Positions 1 through 12,765 of a DNA stretch of 64,000 nucleotides are shown here, piece after piece. The notes beneath the pieces are model-generated. The model had not been told where the DNA came from, did no database searches, and saw only the letters and a program-made list of their open reading frames with translations. Both the position numbers and the translations under genes were made by a program. Source of the stretch: Poecilobothrus nobilitatus (taxonomy: Eukaryota; Arthropoda; Insecta; Diptera; Dolichopodidae); contig OX352773.1 of the NCBI GenBank assembly GCA_947095535.1, positions 34,245,398 to 34,309,397 on the forward strand, given 5' to 3'. The stretch's first letter is position 1; each line of letters opens with the position of its first letter.

Positions 1-3000
1 ACAACTTAATTATGCGCGTATCTTCCAACAGAAACGATTATTGATTAAATATTTAGTTTATTAATAATAATCAATATTAAAAATGCTTCTCATAATTAAA
101 ACATAATAAATAATATAAGAACGAATAACTTTTATCATAACATGTATTGATTTTTTTTTTAATTGCCAATATTTAAATGCCTTAAATTAATATCATCAAC
201 AAAATTTTTGAAGATAAAAATTATTAACATTTTTATTTAGTGTTACGCATAAATAAATCATTTAAAAATTTAATTTATCTTATCTTAATTCAACTTTTTC
301 TATATACGTATAAGTAAAAATAATTATTATATGAAATTTAAGCTGAATATTTTAAATTTCAAATTCATAATCTAATAATTAAGTACTTATTAAGTTTCAA
401 AATATTTTTAAACTTTTATGCCGAAATATTTAAATTTATTATATACCTATAAGCTATCTTTTTTATATAGAAATTTATTTTATCTTCTATTAAAGTTTCT
501 TTTTTGGTCTAAAAATTATTAAATATACCGATATACATATTTGAATTGTTATTAAAATTAAGAGCTAATTAAATGTTGGCACTTTACTTATTTGACTATA
601 TATCAGATATTAATTTAGTATCACTTTCAAACGAAAATATCCCTCATAAGGAATCATATTTTATTTTTAGTTTCCACTATTTCAAAAAAAAAAAAATGCA
701 TTATTCTGATTATTCATAACACATATAAAACTTTTCTCGTGTTGCGACTTTTTTTTAATGTTTTAAAATCAAATATCAATTTTAAAAATTTATTGAAAAT
801 GCAAAAATTTACTTTAGAAAAAAACAAGTATAAAGATATTTTAATTATTAAACTTGATTTTATTTTTAAATTTATTATTTGACAGGAGGATTCCTAGATA
901 TTTTTCTAGAGGTTCTAGAAAATTTTAGTTTAGCAAGCTCAATTGAAACAGCTTTGACATATTTCATTCAATTTGTATCAAGAACAAGTTGATACTGAAA
1001 AATCAGTATATAGATATATTAATTTCATATGCATAGGAAATTTGTCAAACTAAAAAGTTACAAAACCCTGATTCTCATTACACATAACGTTTTATCTTTA
1101 TCTCGTATTTATCATTTGAGTTAATATAATTTATCAGTTGATGAGAAATTTTACACAAATTTTTACAAAAAATATGAGTACTAACACTAAAGTAGTGATT
1201 TAGTGATGAAATGATTTTCCTAAAATAAATTTTCCCATTTTCAATAGATTGTTCAAGTTATATTAAATATTAAGCCCAGTATATTTTTTATATTACACTG
1301 ATACATATTTAATTAAAGATTCAGACGACTTTTATAAAATATTGCTAAATTAAAATGTTAAGACGACTTTATTTACAAATAATACGAAATATTGAATATA
1401 TCATTATTAGTTTTCATACAAATCATTATCTTAAATTAACTCTTTAACAAAATGTTTTGCGAAATATTAAAAATTAAAAACAATGATTTTTTTTTTGTGA
1501 AGCATGTTTTAGTTTTTCGTGATTTTTTTTAGACATCTAAATCATATATCTATTGTATCACATTTATATACCAAAGTAAAAGTATATATATTATATTTTA
1601 CATATAATATAAAATTTATTGAACCTCATGCATACATATACTGGTATAAAAAAAAAGATATAAATAAACTTATTACATTAAATATAGAGACTTCCATTTT
1701 TTAAAAAAAAAATTTTTGAATTTTTTTTTTTTTTATTTTTCATAAATTACAGCGAAATTTTCAATCAAAAAAAAACGTTAAAATTATTATAACGATTTGA
1801 AAAAGAATTTATTTTTAAACAAGTTAATTAAAACAAAGCAAAAATATTAAATTTATATGAAAAAAATAATATGAATAAAATAAAAAATTATTTATAAAAA
1901 AAAAAATTAAAACATTGTTACATTATTATAAGAAAAAGTATAAAAAAAAAATGCTTATAAAAAAAAAAAGAATTTTCCTAAGCAATCATTGTTATATATA
2001 AAAAAAAAGAAAAATAAAATTTATGTTAAATATTTTTATAAAAATAAAAATCATAAAAAGGAAAAAAAACATAAAAAATAAAATAAAATATATATTTATA
2101 TAAAACATTGTATACATTAAATAAAAAAGCATATATAAAAAAAAAAAAAACCTTGTTGAAATTTGTTAAAACAAATCTCTAAAATAATTTCCACCCCAAA
2201 AAGAAGTATAAAACTTTACCTTACCTATATATTATATTACATACCTAAACTTATAAAATATGAGATTATATAAAATTATTTAATTAGAAATCAATGGCCC
2301 TCTAGCAAACCTTAAAGTTAAATTTTTAAATTTAAAAAAAAAAAATTGATAAAAAACTCAAAAGTTTATAAAATCTATATACAAGTAACTGTAAATGATT
2401 TAAGTATAAAAGTATTATTTAACTAAAATAAAATGTATACCCGTTTACTGATAATAAGTATTATGGTCTGCATTTTACATATTACTATACATTATATTAT
2501 CTAATAACATTAACATAATAAAATAAAAAAATTCAAATCAAATTTTTTTTACATTGGAAATCTTTTCGTCCAATAACAAAAAAAAATAATAATAGTTCAA
2601 AACTTCCAAGTGAAAATTCAAGATAATAATTTTCGAAAGATAAAAAATGCTGACTGATTTGGAGTCAGATAAATATTGTTAAAAAAAAAAAATACAAAAA
2701 TTAATATAAATCATGTTTTTGTGCTTCCCATAGATTGAATTTAATGCATAAGTATATTTAAATGCCATAAAAAAAATTCTGAGTATTTTAAGATTATAGA
2801 AACATGCGACATTTCAATTTTTTAAAGTCTTAATGTACATATATCTTTAATATATGAAAATAATAACATAAAAGTCAAATGCCATAACATAAAAGTCAAA
2901 TTTAAAGAAAATTTAAAATTTTAAGGTACCAATTGTCATTTTATCTCAACAGAAATTAGACTTGACTGAATTAAATGTACGTACCTACAAATACAATAAT

Positions 3001-3060
3001 AATATCAAAAATTAACTTTAAATAAATTAAAATTTAAATTATTACTATAATATATTTATA
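1..3060. other. AT-rich intergenic DNA, no gene seen
   Basis: This stretch is dominated by A and T homopolymer tracts and short TA runs. The longest open frame (1519-1704) is 61 codons of low-complexity, AT-driven sequence with no recognisable domain. A short direct repeat around the words ACATAAAAGTCAAAT is seen near 2867-2900. I see no conserved coding or RNA feature. Confidence 0.7.
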
Positions 3061-3067
3061 TATCGGT

Positions 3068-3440
3068 AAATAGCTAATACCCGGTGCGTTTTGTTGCGCC
3101 CCTCAATCGTCGTGCCGATATGAGTTAAAAAATTTCAAGTCTATTAATAGAATCAATTCCACTGTCAAAAAGCAACACTAATACAAAATTTGAAGTCAAT
3201 CGGTCAAACCGTTTTTATTTTAGAGCTTAAAGTTTAAATATTTGCACCACAGCCTCATCTTGGCGCTCCGTTAGAGCAAAATTAATTAGCCCAGAAACAC
3301 TCCCCATACCCAAAAATCTTTATATATAAATTTTCATAATGATCGGCTAAGCAGTTTAGGAATCTATAAATCAGAAACAGACAGACAAACAGACAAACAT
3401 TCACTTTTATATACATACATATATAGATATCTGGCTGGTA
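3068..3440. repeat. Dispersed repeat, probable transposon 3' end
   Basis: This block is noticeably richer in G+C than its surroundings. It begins near a CCCGGTGCG motif and ends in a degenerate ACAGACAGACAAACAGACAA-type tail followed by TA-rich DNA. The layout of a unique body, then a GATCGGCTAAGCAGTTTAGG-like stretch, then an ACAG/ACAA tail resembles transposon-derived repeats common in insect genomes. There is no open frame, and no target duplication could be fixed. The element class is not known to me. Confidence 0.45.
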
Positions 3441-5125
3441 TTATGGTGATAAAATATTACTTAATATAATAAAAAACTACACAATGAAATAGCAATAACA
3501 AAGAAAAAATTTTCAATAAAAACATATATTATAAAATTTTTGCTAAAATGAAAGGAAAATGAAAAGATACAACCTAAAAATTAAAATATTTTAATAAAAA
3601 ACATTAAATTCTATAGAAAAGTAAAATATATTTCAATATTTGACAATTAAATAAAAATTAATTACATGATAATATTAAACCGTGTAGCAAATGGTCATAA
3701 TTCAAAAAATTAATAAGTGAATACTATATATAAATAAGAGTCAAAATACCCCTTAGTGATAATTTCACTATATATGTATATAGTCTTAATATAATTTTTT
3801 GAATTTAATAAATATATTAATTTTTGTATAGTTTTAACAATAAATTGATTTCAATTCTTCTTTCAAATTTATTAATGCTTCTTTTTTTCGTTTTTTTTTT
3901 TTTAATTAATATAAAATATCTTATAAAAGATTGTCATAAAAAATAAAAATATAAATAAATAATAGAAACAAAATTACGTAAAAAAAAAAATTATATATAA
4001 ATGTATGTATAAACAAATAAAATAATAAAATAAAATAATATATATATGTATATAATGTAATGCCTCTTATGCCTTAAGTAAAATAAAACTTATAATTTTG
4101 CATTAATTATTATTATAAAAATATAATAAAATAAAAACAAAAATCATTTAACATTTAAGAATTAAAAAAATTTTTATGAATAAATATTACAAATCAAAAT
4201 TTTCATTCAATCAAAGCTAAAAAAAAAAAAAAAATTATAATATATAAATAAATTTTTTCCTATACATTTTGTAAGATTTATAAAATAAAGTATTTTTTTT
4301 TTTTTTTTATTATTTTAAAATTTTAATAAATAATTTATTTACATAAAAAAGAATTTTACAAATTTATATAAAAAGAAAAAAAAAATTGTTATTTTTAAAT
4401 GCTCATAATTATCCATAAATTGCTTTTAATAATGAAAAAAAAATTTTTTTTAATATAAAAATGTATGTAACATAATATGTTAGTTCTTTTTTTAATGCAG
4501 TTTATTAACATTTTTTGTAATTTTTGTATCAAAAAAAAACTATATGATATAGTAGTTATTAAATTAAAAACATATTATATGAATATATCATAATCAAATT
4601 TTTTGTTATATACAATTTTATTACTTTATATTTATTTAAATTTTTTATTTATTTTGATTTCCGTCATTTAAAAATAATATTACATTTCATGTTACATACT
4701 TATAAATTATAAACAAAAAATTTACTGGCTCGAATTCAAATAGTGAATGCCTAATAATAGTAATAATATAATACATAATATGCATATTTTAAGCATGTAC
4801 ATAAATATTGTATAACATTAGAAGATACTGTTGAAATTAACTTAGAGATAAATTTGTTTAACTCACTGGAGTTATTCCATTAATACAATAATTTTTTGTT
4901 TTTTTCTTTAATACAATTAAATATAAAAAATACATACTTATGTGCATATTTTTATTTTTTGTCATTTGCTAATCAAAAATTCGTAACCGATTTTCTTCAT
5001 TTAGATTTTCCATACATGTAAGGTATAAGTAATAATGGAAGCATTTATTTTCATAAACAAAGGTTGCAAAATAGGATTGTTTACAAACATTTTTTGAATT
5101 TGATTGTTTTCGATCATGTTTAATA
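3441..5125. other. AT-rich intergenic DNA, no gene seen
   Basis: The stretch consists of A/T tracts and TA-rich microsatellite-like sequence. The only open frame (4969-5151, minus) has 60 codons and no recognisable feature. Confidence 0.65.
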
Positions 5126-5419
5126 ATGTTTAAGTTTATTTTAATGGTCATTATTACACTGTATTATTTACAACCGTATTCATTTGCTATTCATATCCTC
5201 CCTCCTCCCCCAACTGTAAAATGTAGTAAACAATCATTACGAAACGAATACAAAATACATTGTATTTCAAAAAAAATTATAAATAACGAAAACTTATTAA
5301 ATAGTATTAAACAAATATGTGTTAAATTTAAAGCTTTGACTTATAAATATAATATTATTGGAAGAAATTATGCAGACTATAGATCTGGGCCCTATTGCAC
5401 CATGACCACTCATCACTAA
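5126..5419 (+). CDS. Possible small secreted protein, 3' end invaded by a repeat (unrecognised)
   Basis: I do not recognise this 97-codon open frame. Residues 1 to about 21 form a hydrophobic stretch that reads like a signal peptide, with likely cleavage after SFA. A proline run (LPPPPT) and several cysteines (KCSKQ, IHC, QIC) follow, which would suit a small secreted protein or the first exon of one. The last residues (GPYCTMTTHH) and the stop lie inside the terminal inverted repeat of the element at 5397-5971. If a gene existed here, its original 3' end has therefore been replaced. No splice partner was found. In such AT-rich DNA the frame may be chance, and I regard it as weak. Confidence 0.25.
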   Translation: MFKFILMVIITLYYLQPYSFAIHILPPPPTVKCSKQSLRNEYKIHCISKKIINNENLLNSIKQICVKFKALTYKYNIIGRNYADYRSGPYCTMTTHH

Positions 5420-5971
5420 TCAAATAATCAGTTTTTTTTTATTAGTGGAGTGTTTTTTGCTAATAAAAACTTTCTTGAGTTATTAACTTATTACCATATA
5501 GATATATTACTAATAGATGGGAAGTTAGTATAGTCGTTTCTTTTCTTCTTATGTTTTCCTATCTTTAGGTTTTCAGTCAAATATATCTAAAGTAATATAA
5601 ATACCAGTAATATAAAGTAATATAAATATATCTTAATATTTGATATATGTATTTTGTTTTTAAAATTAATTTAATTCATAGGTTATTCAAAATTTTAACT
5701 ACATACTTGTAAAGTAACAAAATAAGTGATAAAATTCTTAAAAAAAAAATGAGAAATGAAACTATTTCATCTTTTAGGAAACTATTTCTGAAGAAACTAA
5801 AAAACAATACATAAGCATGGTTCACTCAGATGTTTCTCAAAATTTACTGAAAATATTTTCTCCATTGCCTATCTGTTATTACCAAACATGATTTGGGTGC
5901 AACAAAAACCTATCAAAAAAATGTTTATTTAATTATTTGATTAGTGATAAGTGGTTGGTGCAATAGGGCCC
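5397..5971. mobile_element. Inverted-repeat (MITE-like) element, about 575 bp
   Basis: The left end reads GGGCCCTATTGCACCA and continues through CCACTCATCACTAATCAAA. The right end is its reverse complement (TTTGATTAGTGATAAGTGG, then TGGTGCAATAGGGCCC). The imperfect terminal inverted repeats are about 40 bp. There is no transposase frame inside, so it is non-autonomous. A segment at about 5755-5890 recurs at 15165-15265 and, inverted, at 14772-14870, so the family is dispersed. A target duplication is not clear. The GGGCCC terminus resembles PIF/Harbinger-type ends, which is inference only. Confidence 0.8.
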
Positions 5972-8900
5972 AAAATCTTTTATATTACCAAAATGAAACT
6001 TACATTTACTATGTATGTACATTCTTTAGTTTTACTAAAATTTAGGTACTTTTATCTAGATAGATAAAATAAGCAACCGTTTATATTATCCATTAAATAT
6101 ATTTATTATTTTTTTAACAAACAAAAATGAATATATATTATTATTATGTATTATTTAAATAAATTATTAATTTTCTAAAAAAGCCTATTTAAAAAATATA
6201 TATATATTTTATATAAATATATGTATGTTTTATAATTTATAAATTTATATATGTAAAAAATTATTAACATTAAAAAATTATAGAACTTACAATAAAAATA
6301 AAAAAATATGTTAAGCTAGAGGCTGTGAAAATAACTGATATCGAAATCATAAAATTCACACACACAAAGTAAAGGGTAAAGTAAAACCCAAAAATAAAAA
6401 TAAAAGTTAATAATAATAAAAATAAATAAAAAATACAACAAAACAAAAAAATTATATGAACTACTAAAGAAAATGAAAATTTCCATGCAAACAAACGATT
6501 AAAATAACTTTAAAAATCTGATTACCAAAATGATTAAACAGCATTGAATGAAAACTCTCACAAACTTTATTTTGGATTGAATTTTAACAAAAATGTAATT
6601 AATTTATTTATTTTTAATAAAATATTTTATTTTTTGTTTTTATTTTTGATTTTTGTTTATTAATGAGAAAATGTTTATAAAAATTATAAATTGTGAGCAG
6701 CAAGCTGTTTAGATTTATTTTTGGAAACATTTTATTAAATTATGGAAATTTGAACAAATAAAAACATTTTCAATCAATATTATATAATATTTAATATACA
6801 TAAAAGTATAAATACAATAAATAAATTAATATTTATATAAATATTAATATAACTAATATTCTTTATATAATATTGTTAAAAAGTTGAATTTAAATAAAAT
6901 ATAACATTCGTTCCAAATCAAGAATTTGTTTTATTTATTTAGTTTGTTTTTATATTTTCAGTAGAAACTTCAAAAATCATCAATAGATATTGGTTCCTTC
7001 GTATAGTATTTAACAGTTTAACTATAACCACAACTAAAAACAACATCTTTAAAACCAGACTTTAGGAGGGGACCTTCAGCATAAATGCGCAGTTTAATTC
7101 TAGGGATGAAGGCTGGGGGAAGAATTTTTGAAAGGGAAATAGTGTTTAGGAATTTATTTATAACTTCAACATTTACAAATAAGTTGGATGGCTGGTATAA
7201 ATTTAAAATGTCACGAATATTGATAAAGCATTAAAATTCTATATGAAAATCTATCAAAAATCTAGTTTTAAAATAAAGGAAAGTCATTTTTAATGTGAAA
7301 GAATAATACTAAAACTGCTTTGATAGTGTTGATAAGATTAACATATTGATACCAATAAATGAATATAAAAATATAATAGAAAATAGCAATGCTCACCTTA
7401 AATTACTTAAGCAATGTGCAAGGTACAATACAAGATTTAAAAATACATTATAGGTATTAATAAAAACTACATACATATATTTTTTTATTTTAACCTTTAT
7501 TTTATTTTCTTGTTTCATTCTGTTTACAATTAGAAAAAAAGTTTTATAAAACTAATATAATTTCTTAATTTACTTAGAAATAAAGCCTTAACAGTAATTT
7601 AATTTGTTCAGTTTTTTCTACAACATTATTTACATATCCATATTCTTATTTATTATTTTTATAATAAATAAAGTTTTATTATGATTTTTTTTATTTTGGA
7701 AAATTTTTGTTAAACCAAAAATTTTTTTAGATTTTTTTTTTACTAAAATAAAACTTGTACGGCCTTAAAATTAATTTAGAACTATACTTAATCCCCTAAC
7801 TAACTTAACCTAAACAAAGCTATTCTATTGATATTGAACTATTTTATTCATATTTTTATGAACTGGGTATGCAACCAATAATTTATTGATAATTGTTTAC
7901 CCTTTTCACAGTTTTGAGGAATAAACATATCATACTTTAATTGATTAGTCTCGCCTCAATATTCTGAGAGTTATATTCAATATACTTGCATTTAGCGCGT
8001 CTATTATTAATAGTGATACAATCAATTGTTTTTTTAAATTTTTTATTTAAGGAATTTTCAAATTTTTTTTAAGAAATATTAATGTGGTAAAAACACAAAT
8101 AAATAAAAAAAGAATGAAAAGTATGTGTATATTATATGCACATGATACACAATCATACCATACCATTACCATAGACAAATATACCTAGTCGTATAGATAA
8201 CATTTTTAATTTTTATTATACATACATACATATTTTGATTATAGATTTTATTACCATTCATGTTTATTGTTTATTACAATCATGTTTATTACGATTGTCA
8301 AAATTTTTCCGATATGCGATATTTAACAATAAAAATTCTCTATATCTATTACATATGTCATTACTTATCGTTTAACGTATTTAAAAAGAAAGCTTTAGCG
8401 TTTATCAAAAAAGTTTTTAAATTTGTATGAGCAAAGTATGAGTTTTTTAAAATTTACTATTACAGATGTCAAACGGTATCGTTTTCTTTCTGTTTTTTTA
8501 TCAATTAGGAATTTACTTACGATAGGTAACGATTTAAAATTATTTTTTTATTAGAAAAATTAAAGAAAAGTAAAATTATATGAAAAATAAAAAAAAAAAA
8601 CTCAGCAGATAGCATTTTATAATTTTTTTTAAAAACAAAACTGTCTAAACCTTTCAAATAAATTTGAAATAAAATTAACTTTTGAAATTTTCGAATGTTT
8701 TTCAAGCTATTTTATGTCATACTTAAAAAAGCTTTTTCATTAAGGAAAAAAAGCAACACTATTATAATATATTTTTATAATGTAATTTTAAATACCATCC
8801 AAATGAATTTATTTATGATATGATTGAGTGTAAATCTATGTATTAGACAAAGTATAATATCATACCAACCTTACCAACCACGAACCCCAAGCCGAAACAT

Positions 8901-9040
8901 TTTCTTGCTAGGCCACAATACATACATAATACATGATACATTTATACCTTTATACATATGAAAAGATTTATACTTACATTTATTAAAATTGTGAAAAGTG
9001 CATAAGTATATAAAAATTTTGTATGCAGAAAATATACAGG
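5972..9040. other. AT-rich intergenic DNA, no gene seen
   Basis: The stretch is mostly A/T tracts. A slightly less AT-rich patch lies near 7040-7200 (around GGAGGGGACCTTC). The open frames at 6270-6494 and 8517-8705 (both minus) are low-complexity, Phe/Leu/Ile-rich artefacts of A-rich DNA. No conserved protein, tRNA or clear repeat was seen. Confidence 0.6.
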
Positions 9041-9165
9041 ATGTTTCGCCAATAACCTGCCATAGAATGAAGGGTTGTTTTGTTCTGATGTCCAAAACAA
9101 ACAATTCTTTTGGAGCTGAGGTCTATTCTCATCCGTTTGGGAGATATCAGGCTTAAAAAAATTTT
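9040..9165. repeat. Possible dispersed repeat fragment
   Basis: The sequence starts at about ACAGGATGTTTCGCCAATAA and continues through TTTGGAGCTGAGGTC and TTTGGGAGATATC. It resembles repeats beginning ACAGGGTGTTTC that are common in insect genomes. No coding content or partner end was identified here. Confidence 0.35.
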
Positions 9166-10425
9166 TGGGTACCTAAATAATTTAATTTAGTTTTATATCT
9201 ACAAAACTCTAAAAGATAAAATGAAGTAGGTACCAAATTGAAAAGCCTAATAAATTTCCTATCTTATACTTTATCAACCAGATTTCTAGGTTTTAAAGAA
9301 CGATATTTATTTAAGCGTGAAATTAAAATCAACTTTTTATAAAAAAAAACAACATATCATTTAAAGCTTTTTTATTCAAAAAATAACGGTTATCAATTAT
9401 AATCATTATATTAATTGATTTTTTTAGGGCTCATTATCCCTTTTTCCTCCCCTGAATTTTGAGCAGAATCATAATGTCATTTATCTAGCCCAAAAATTAC
9501 AGAGGTATAGTAAAAAAAACTGAATTAATACCTACATACATACATAGTTATGTATATAATTAAGAATTACATTTTATATAATGTATTTATAGTTTGTAAT
9601 ATATCTTTATTTTGATTTTTGAATAGTTTTGCATTTTAGTACTTTTAAGCTTCCTTCAAACATGTTATTATTATTTTTTTCTAAATTTGTTTTTTACCAA
9701 AAATTTAAACCTTTAACTTGACACTTTGTGGTACACGTTATGAAATAAAATTGTATATACTCAAATGAGCTGTAAGCAGCTGTAGGGAAGAACTTTAGAG
9801 ATATGATTTATTATGAAATAAATTAAATTATAACGTTAAATATTTTTAATTATAAAAATCACCCTATAATAAATGCGTTAATAAGAAATATTTATTTTGA
9901 CTGTATATTTCTTTCAAAGCGCTATATTAGAGAAGTTGCATTTGCATCTTTTTTAATATAGTCTTTTACCCTCTTTCCATAAAATTTATTTGTGATGTAC
10001 ATTGTACATAATATATTTATTTGAAAGGGATGTCCCTGAGCTGTAACATTTTCGTAAATACCTTACACGAGCAACAAAAAATTTATGTATGTAGGTTGAG
10101 AATTTTTTTCGGGCGCAACTCGCAACACAATAATTCTTAGCGAAATCTCATTTCATAAATTTTCACCAATACATATACAAATTAAAATTGTAAAATGTTT
10201 TTGTTTTTAATTTGTTTTTTCCAATTAGAAATTATCTTATTTAAAATTTTAATACCCAAGAAAAAAATTTTTCATATCATATTTCAAGAAGTTCATACAA
10301 AAGCAAAATAACTTTTATTTACATTTGTCATAATAACTTCTACGGCGACCATTTTTTTAAAAAAAACGTGAATGTCAGTTTGTCAGTATAAAGGTGGCTT
10401 TGTGTATATAAGTCAATAGGCCAAA
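9166..10425. other. AT-rich intergenic DNA, no gene seen
   Basis: No frame above 60 codons with plausible composition and no RNA gene was seen. Scattered A/T tracts only. Confidence 0.6.
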
Positions 10426-10428
10426 CAA

Positions 10429-10807
10429 CGGCCAAACCAAACCGTTTAATTCCATACAGTTCTGCACTGAAGTCGTTACTTTTATTGTGTGTAAATATTT
10501 TATTTGAAAATAAGTTTTAAATCGATAGAGGATATAAAAAACATATATGACTTTTCTGTTTGAATTTCGAAATAATAATAACACGTGCATATACACAAAA
10601 TTTTTTTGAGGCTCATAAAAATTTTTATTTGGGTTTTTCTTTGTGTGACTTTGTGACTTTGTGACTTATTTTTAAAACTCTAAAATTTTGATTTAAAAAA
10701 TGAATACCAAAAATCCCCATCACAAAATTAGTTTATTGGCAAGAGGGAATGAAACGAAAGAAAAATTTGCAGAAAACGAAAGCAGAAAATACTCGTCTGG
10801 TTTGTCC
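10429..10807. mobile_element. Degenerate copy of the 27.5-kb inverted-repeat element
   Basis: Internal blocks match the element at 27547-28187 in the same order and orientation. These are GTCGTTACTTTTAT then GTGTGTAAATATTT, then CTCATAAAAATTTTTATTTG, AAACTCTAAAATTTTG and CAAGAGGG.ATGAAACGAA. The ends are diverged: left GGCCAAACCAAACCG, right (reverse complement) GGGACAAACCAGACGAG. A short GTGACTTT tandem is present at 10641-10665. No transposase frame is present. Confidence 0.7.
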
Positions 10808-11527
10808 CAATAATCAGTATATAGGTGGTTTTATTTGTTTACAAGAAAAAGTGAATTTGGAATTTAACAACTTTTTAAATTTTTACTGAGTACAAGGAAT
10901 ACATTTTTCGAATACAACTACTTTTTCGATTCAATTACTTTTTCAGATACAACCACTTTTTTATTTGGATAGACCCAATTTTTATTGGAAAAAAGTTGTG
11001 ATACTGCCTCTATCTTTCTCATACGTTTTTCGTAACATTTCATTATTACTTCCTAGAAACAAAAATAGTTAAAAACCTTAAAGACTAGTCCAGCAAGGCC
11101 TTAAATTTTTATTTTACAAAAGTTTAATCATGTTTAATACATACTACCTATGTATACTATGAAATAAACCATACACATACATACCTATGAAACAAAGTTG
11201 TTTCACAAACGACAACACTAATTTTGACACACCTTCAAGTAGCGGCAAAATTAATCGAAACTGCTTTCTGCTTTCCTAGGCTAAAATGACCATGAAAAGT
11301 CAAAAATTATTAAAGTGCATTGCAAATTGCAAATTTTGTTTATAAGGAGCCAGAAGGTGTTTAATGTTTATTAATAATTGTAATACTTACTATAACATTA
11401 ATCATTAATATTAATAAGTTAATAATAGTTTAATTTTGTTATTAAGACGTTAAAAACTTATATATATATACATACATAATTTCAAAATTTTGCACTCAAT
11501 TATATGTATTTCAAATTTTTCTTTTAA
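10808..11527. other. Intergenic DNA upstream of HIKESHI
   Basis: The stretch is AT-rich with no open frame. It presumably contains the HIKESHI promoter and 5' untranslated region. No TATA box or initiator can be picked out with confidence in this base composition. Confidence 0.5.
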
Positions 11528-12521
11528 ATGACAAATTCTTTGGGTGTTATTGTCTCTGGTAGACTAGTAAGTATTTATTTTTAAAATAAATATATTTTTA
11601 CATTTAAACTTTTGCTTTTAGCCGGAAACTGATTTTCAAACAGTGGGAGAAAATAAGTTCCTAATCAATATAGCTGATGCTGACAATGTCAATCATATTG
11701 TGGTATTTTTAACTGGAATTACACCATTACCAATTGGAATGGCAGGTATATTAAAATATAAAGCAAATATAAACATTTTATATAATTTAAATGTATTATT
11801 TAAAAGGTGCTGTATATTTTTCTTGGCCCGATCCTAATGCTCCGCCTTCTTGGCAATATTTAGGTTATATTTCAAATACCAAGCCTTCAGCTATTTTTAA
11901 AATATCAAACTTAAAAAGTAAGCTTTCAATTAAACAAATATTTTATATTATTCATATTTCATGCAATTTTTTTTGTAGAATTGCATGAATTAGAAAATTC
12001 AAATAATCCACTAAATATTTTTGGAGCCCAACCTATATCACATATTGCACAAATTGGGGTAAGTTTTAGAAAAACAAAAAATATAAAGCAAATATTGTAC
12101 ATATGTATAATTTTTGTTTTGTATTCGAATAGAACTTTATTATTACAATTGAAAATCAAATACTTCAAAAAAAGTTATTAACGCAATTAAAGAATAATAG
12201 AAAGTCAATATTTATATTTTAAGGTATCTATAGAATCAGAGGCAAGTGTCGTTCAGATGACATCAGCTGCTGTAAGTTTTAATCACTTTATTAATTTTTT
12301 TTAAATTTGTGTTTCCATTTTAGTCTAGCCCTACAACATATTTGCAGTTTGGTCAAAAAATGCTAGAAAATTTTTTCAATTTTTCATCAAGCTTCGCTGT
12401 AACACAAGCCCAAATGGTACCTAATCCAAATGAAACTTTTGTACCCCTATCAACACTAACAACATGGTTTACAAACTTTCAAAGAAGATTGGAACAGAAT
12501 CCGAGCTTTTGGAAATCATAA
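11528..12521 (+). CDS. HIKESHI: Hikeshi (OPI10 family), heat-shock nuclear import carrier of HSP70
   Basis: Six exons join in frame: 11528-11566, 11622-11745, 11807-11917, 11979-12058, 12224-12271 and 12324-12521. They give 199 aa, against 197 in human. All introns are GT-AG and 52-165 bp. Diagnostic blocks are the N-terminal [16 protein letters not shown], then [28 protein letters not shown] and [13 protein letters not shown], and the C-terminal [22 protein letters not shown] followed by SFW. The family binds FG-nucleoporins and carries ATP-HSP70 into the nucleus during heat stress. The gene converges on SNRNP35 with 244 bp between the stops. The start ATG is the only one in frame upstream of the conserved VSGRL motif. 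Confidence 0.97.
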
Positions 12522-12634
12522 GTTAAATGTTTATTTGCTTGTTTTGTTGAAAAAAAAAAGTAATTTAGCATTTTTAACAGTTTGTCTAACTTTTTTATTA
12601 TAAAGCTTGCTGTTTTATAACAAAATTTTTTTGA

Positions 12635-12640
12635 AATAAA
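12635..12640 (+). other. Polyadenylation signal of HIKESHI
   Basis: AATAAA lies 114 bp after the HIKESHI stop codon, in the short gap between the convergent genes. Confidence 0.6.
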
Positions 12641-12699
12641 TCTCAGTATTTGTGAAGGAAAAAAAAAACAATTATAATAAAAACAATTTTTATATAAAA

Positions 12700-12705
12700 T
12701 TTATT
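12700..12705 (-). other. Polyadenylation signal of SNRNP35
   Basis: AATAAA on the minus strand lies about 60 bp downstream of the SNRNP35 stop, so the two convergent 3' ends are very close or overlap. Confidence 0.5.
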
Positions 12706-12765
12706 TTTTTTATTCCTAAATAGTTTTTAAAAGTAAAATTAAGCAATTGACAAACTATAATAAGT

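Noticed and set aside
1519..1704. 61-codon open frame on the plus strand
   Set aside because: Composition is dictated by A/T runs, with no domain, no splice partner and no conserved motif.
6270..6494. 74-codon hydrophobic frame on the minus strand
   Set aside because: Phe/Leu/Ile-only composition is what A-rich DNA gives in this frame. It is not a credible membrane protein.
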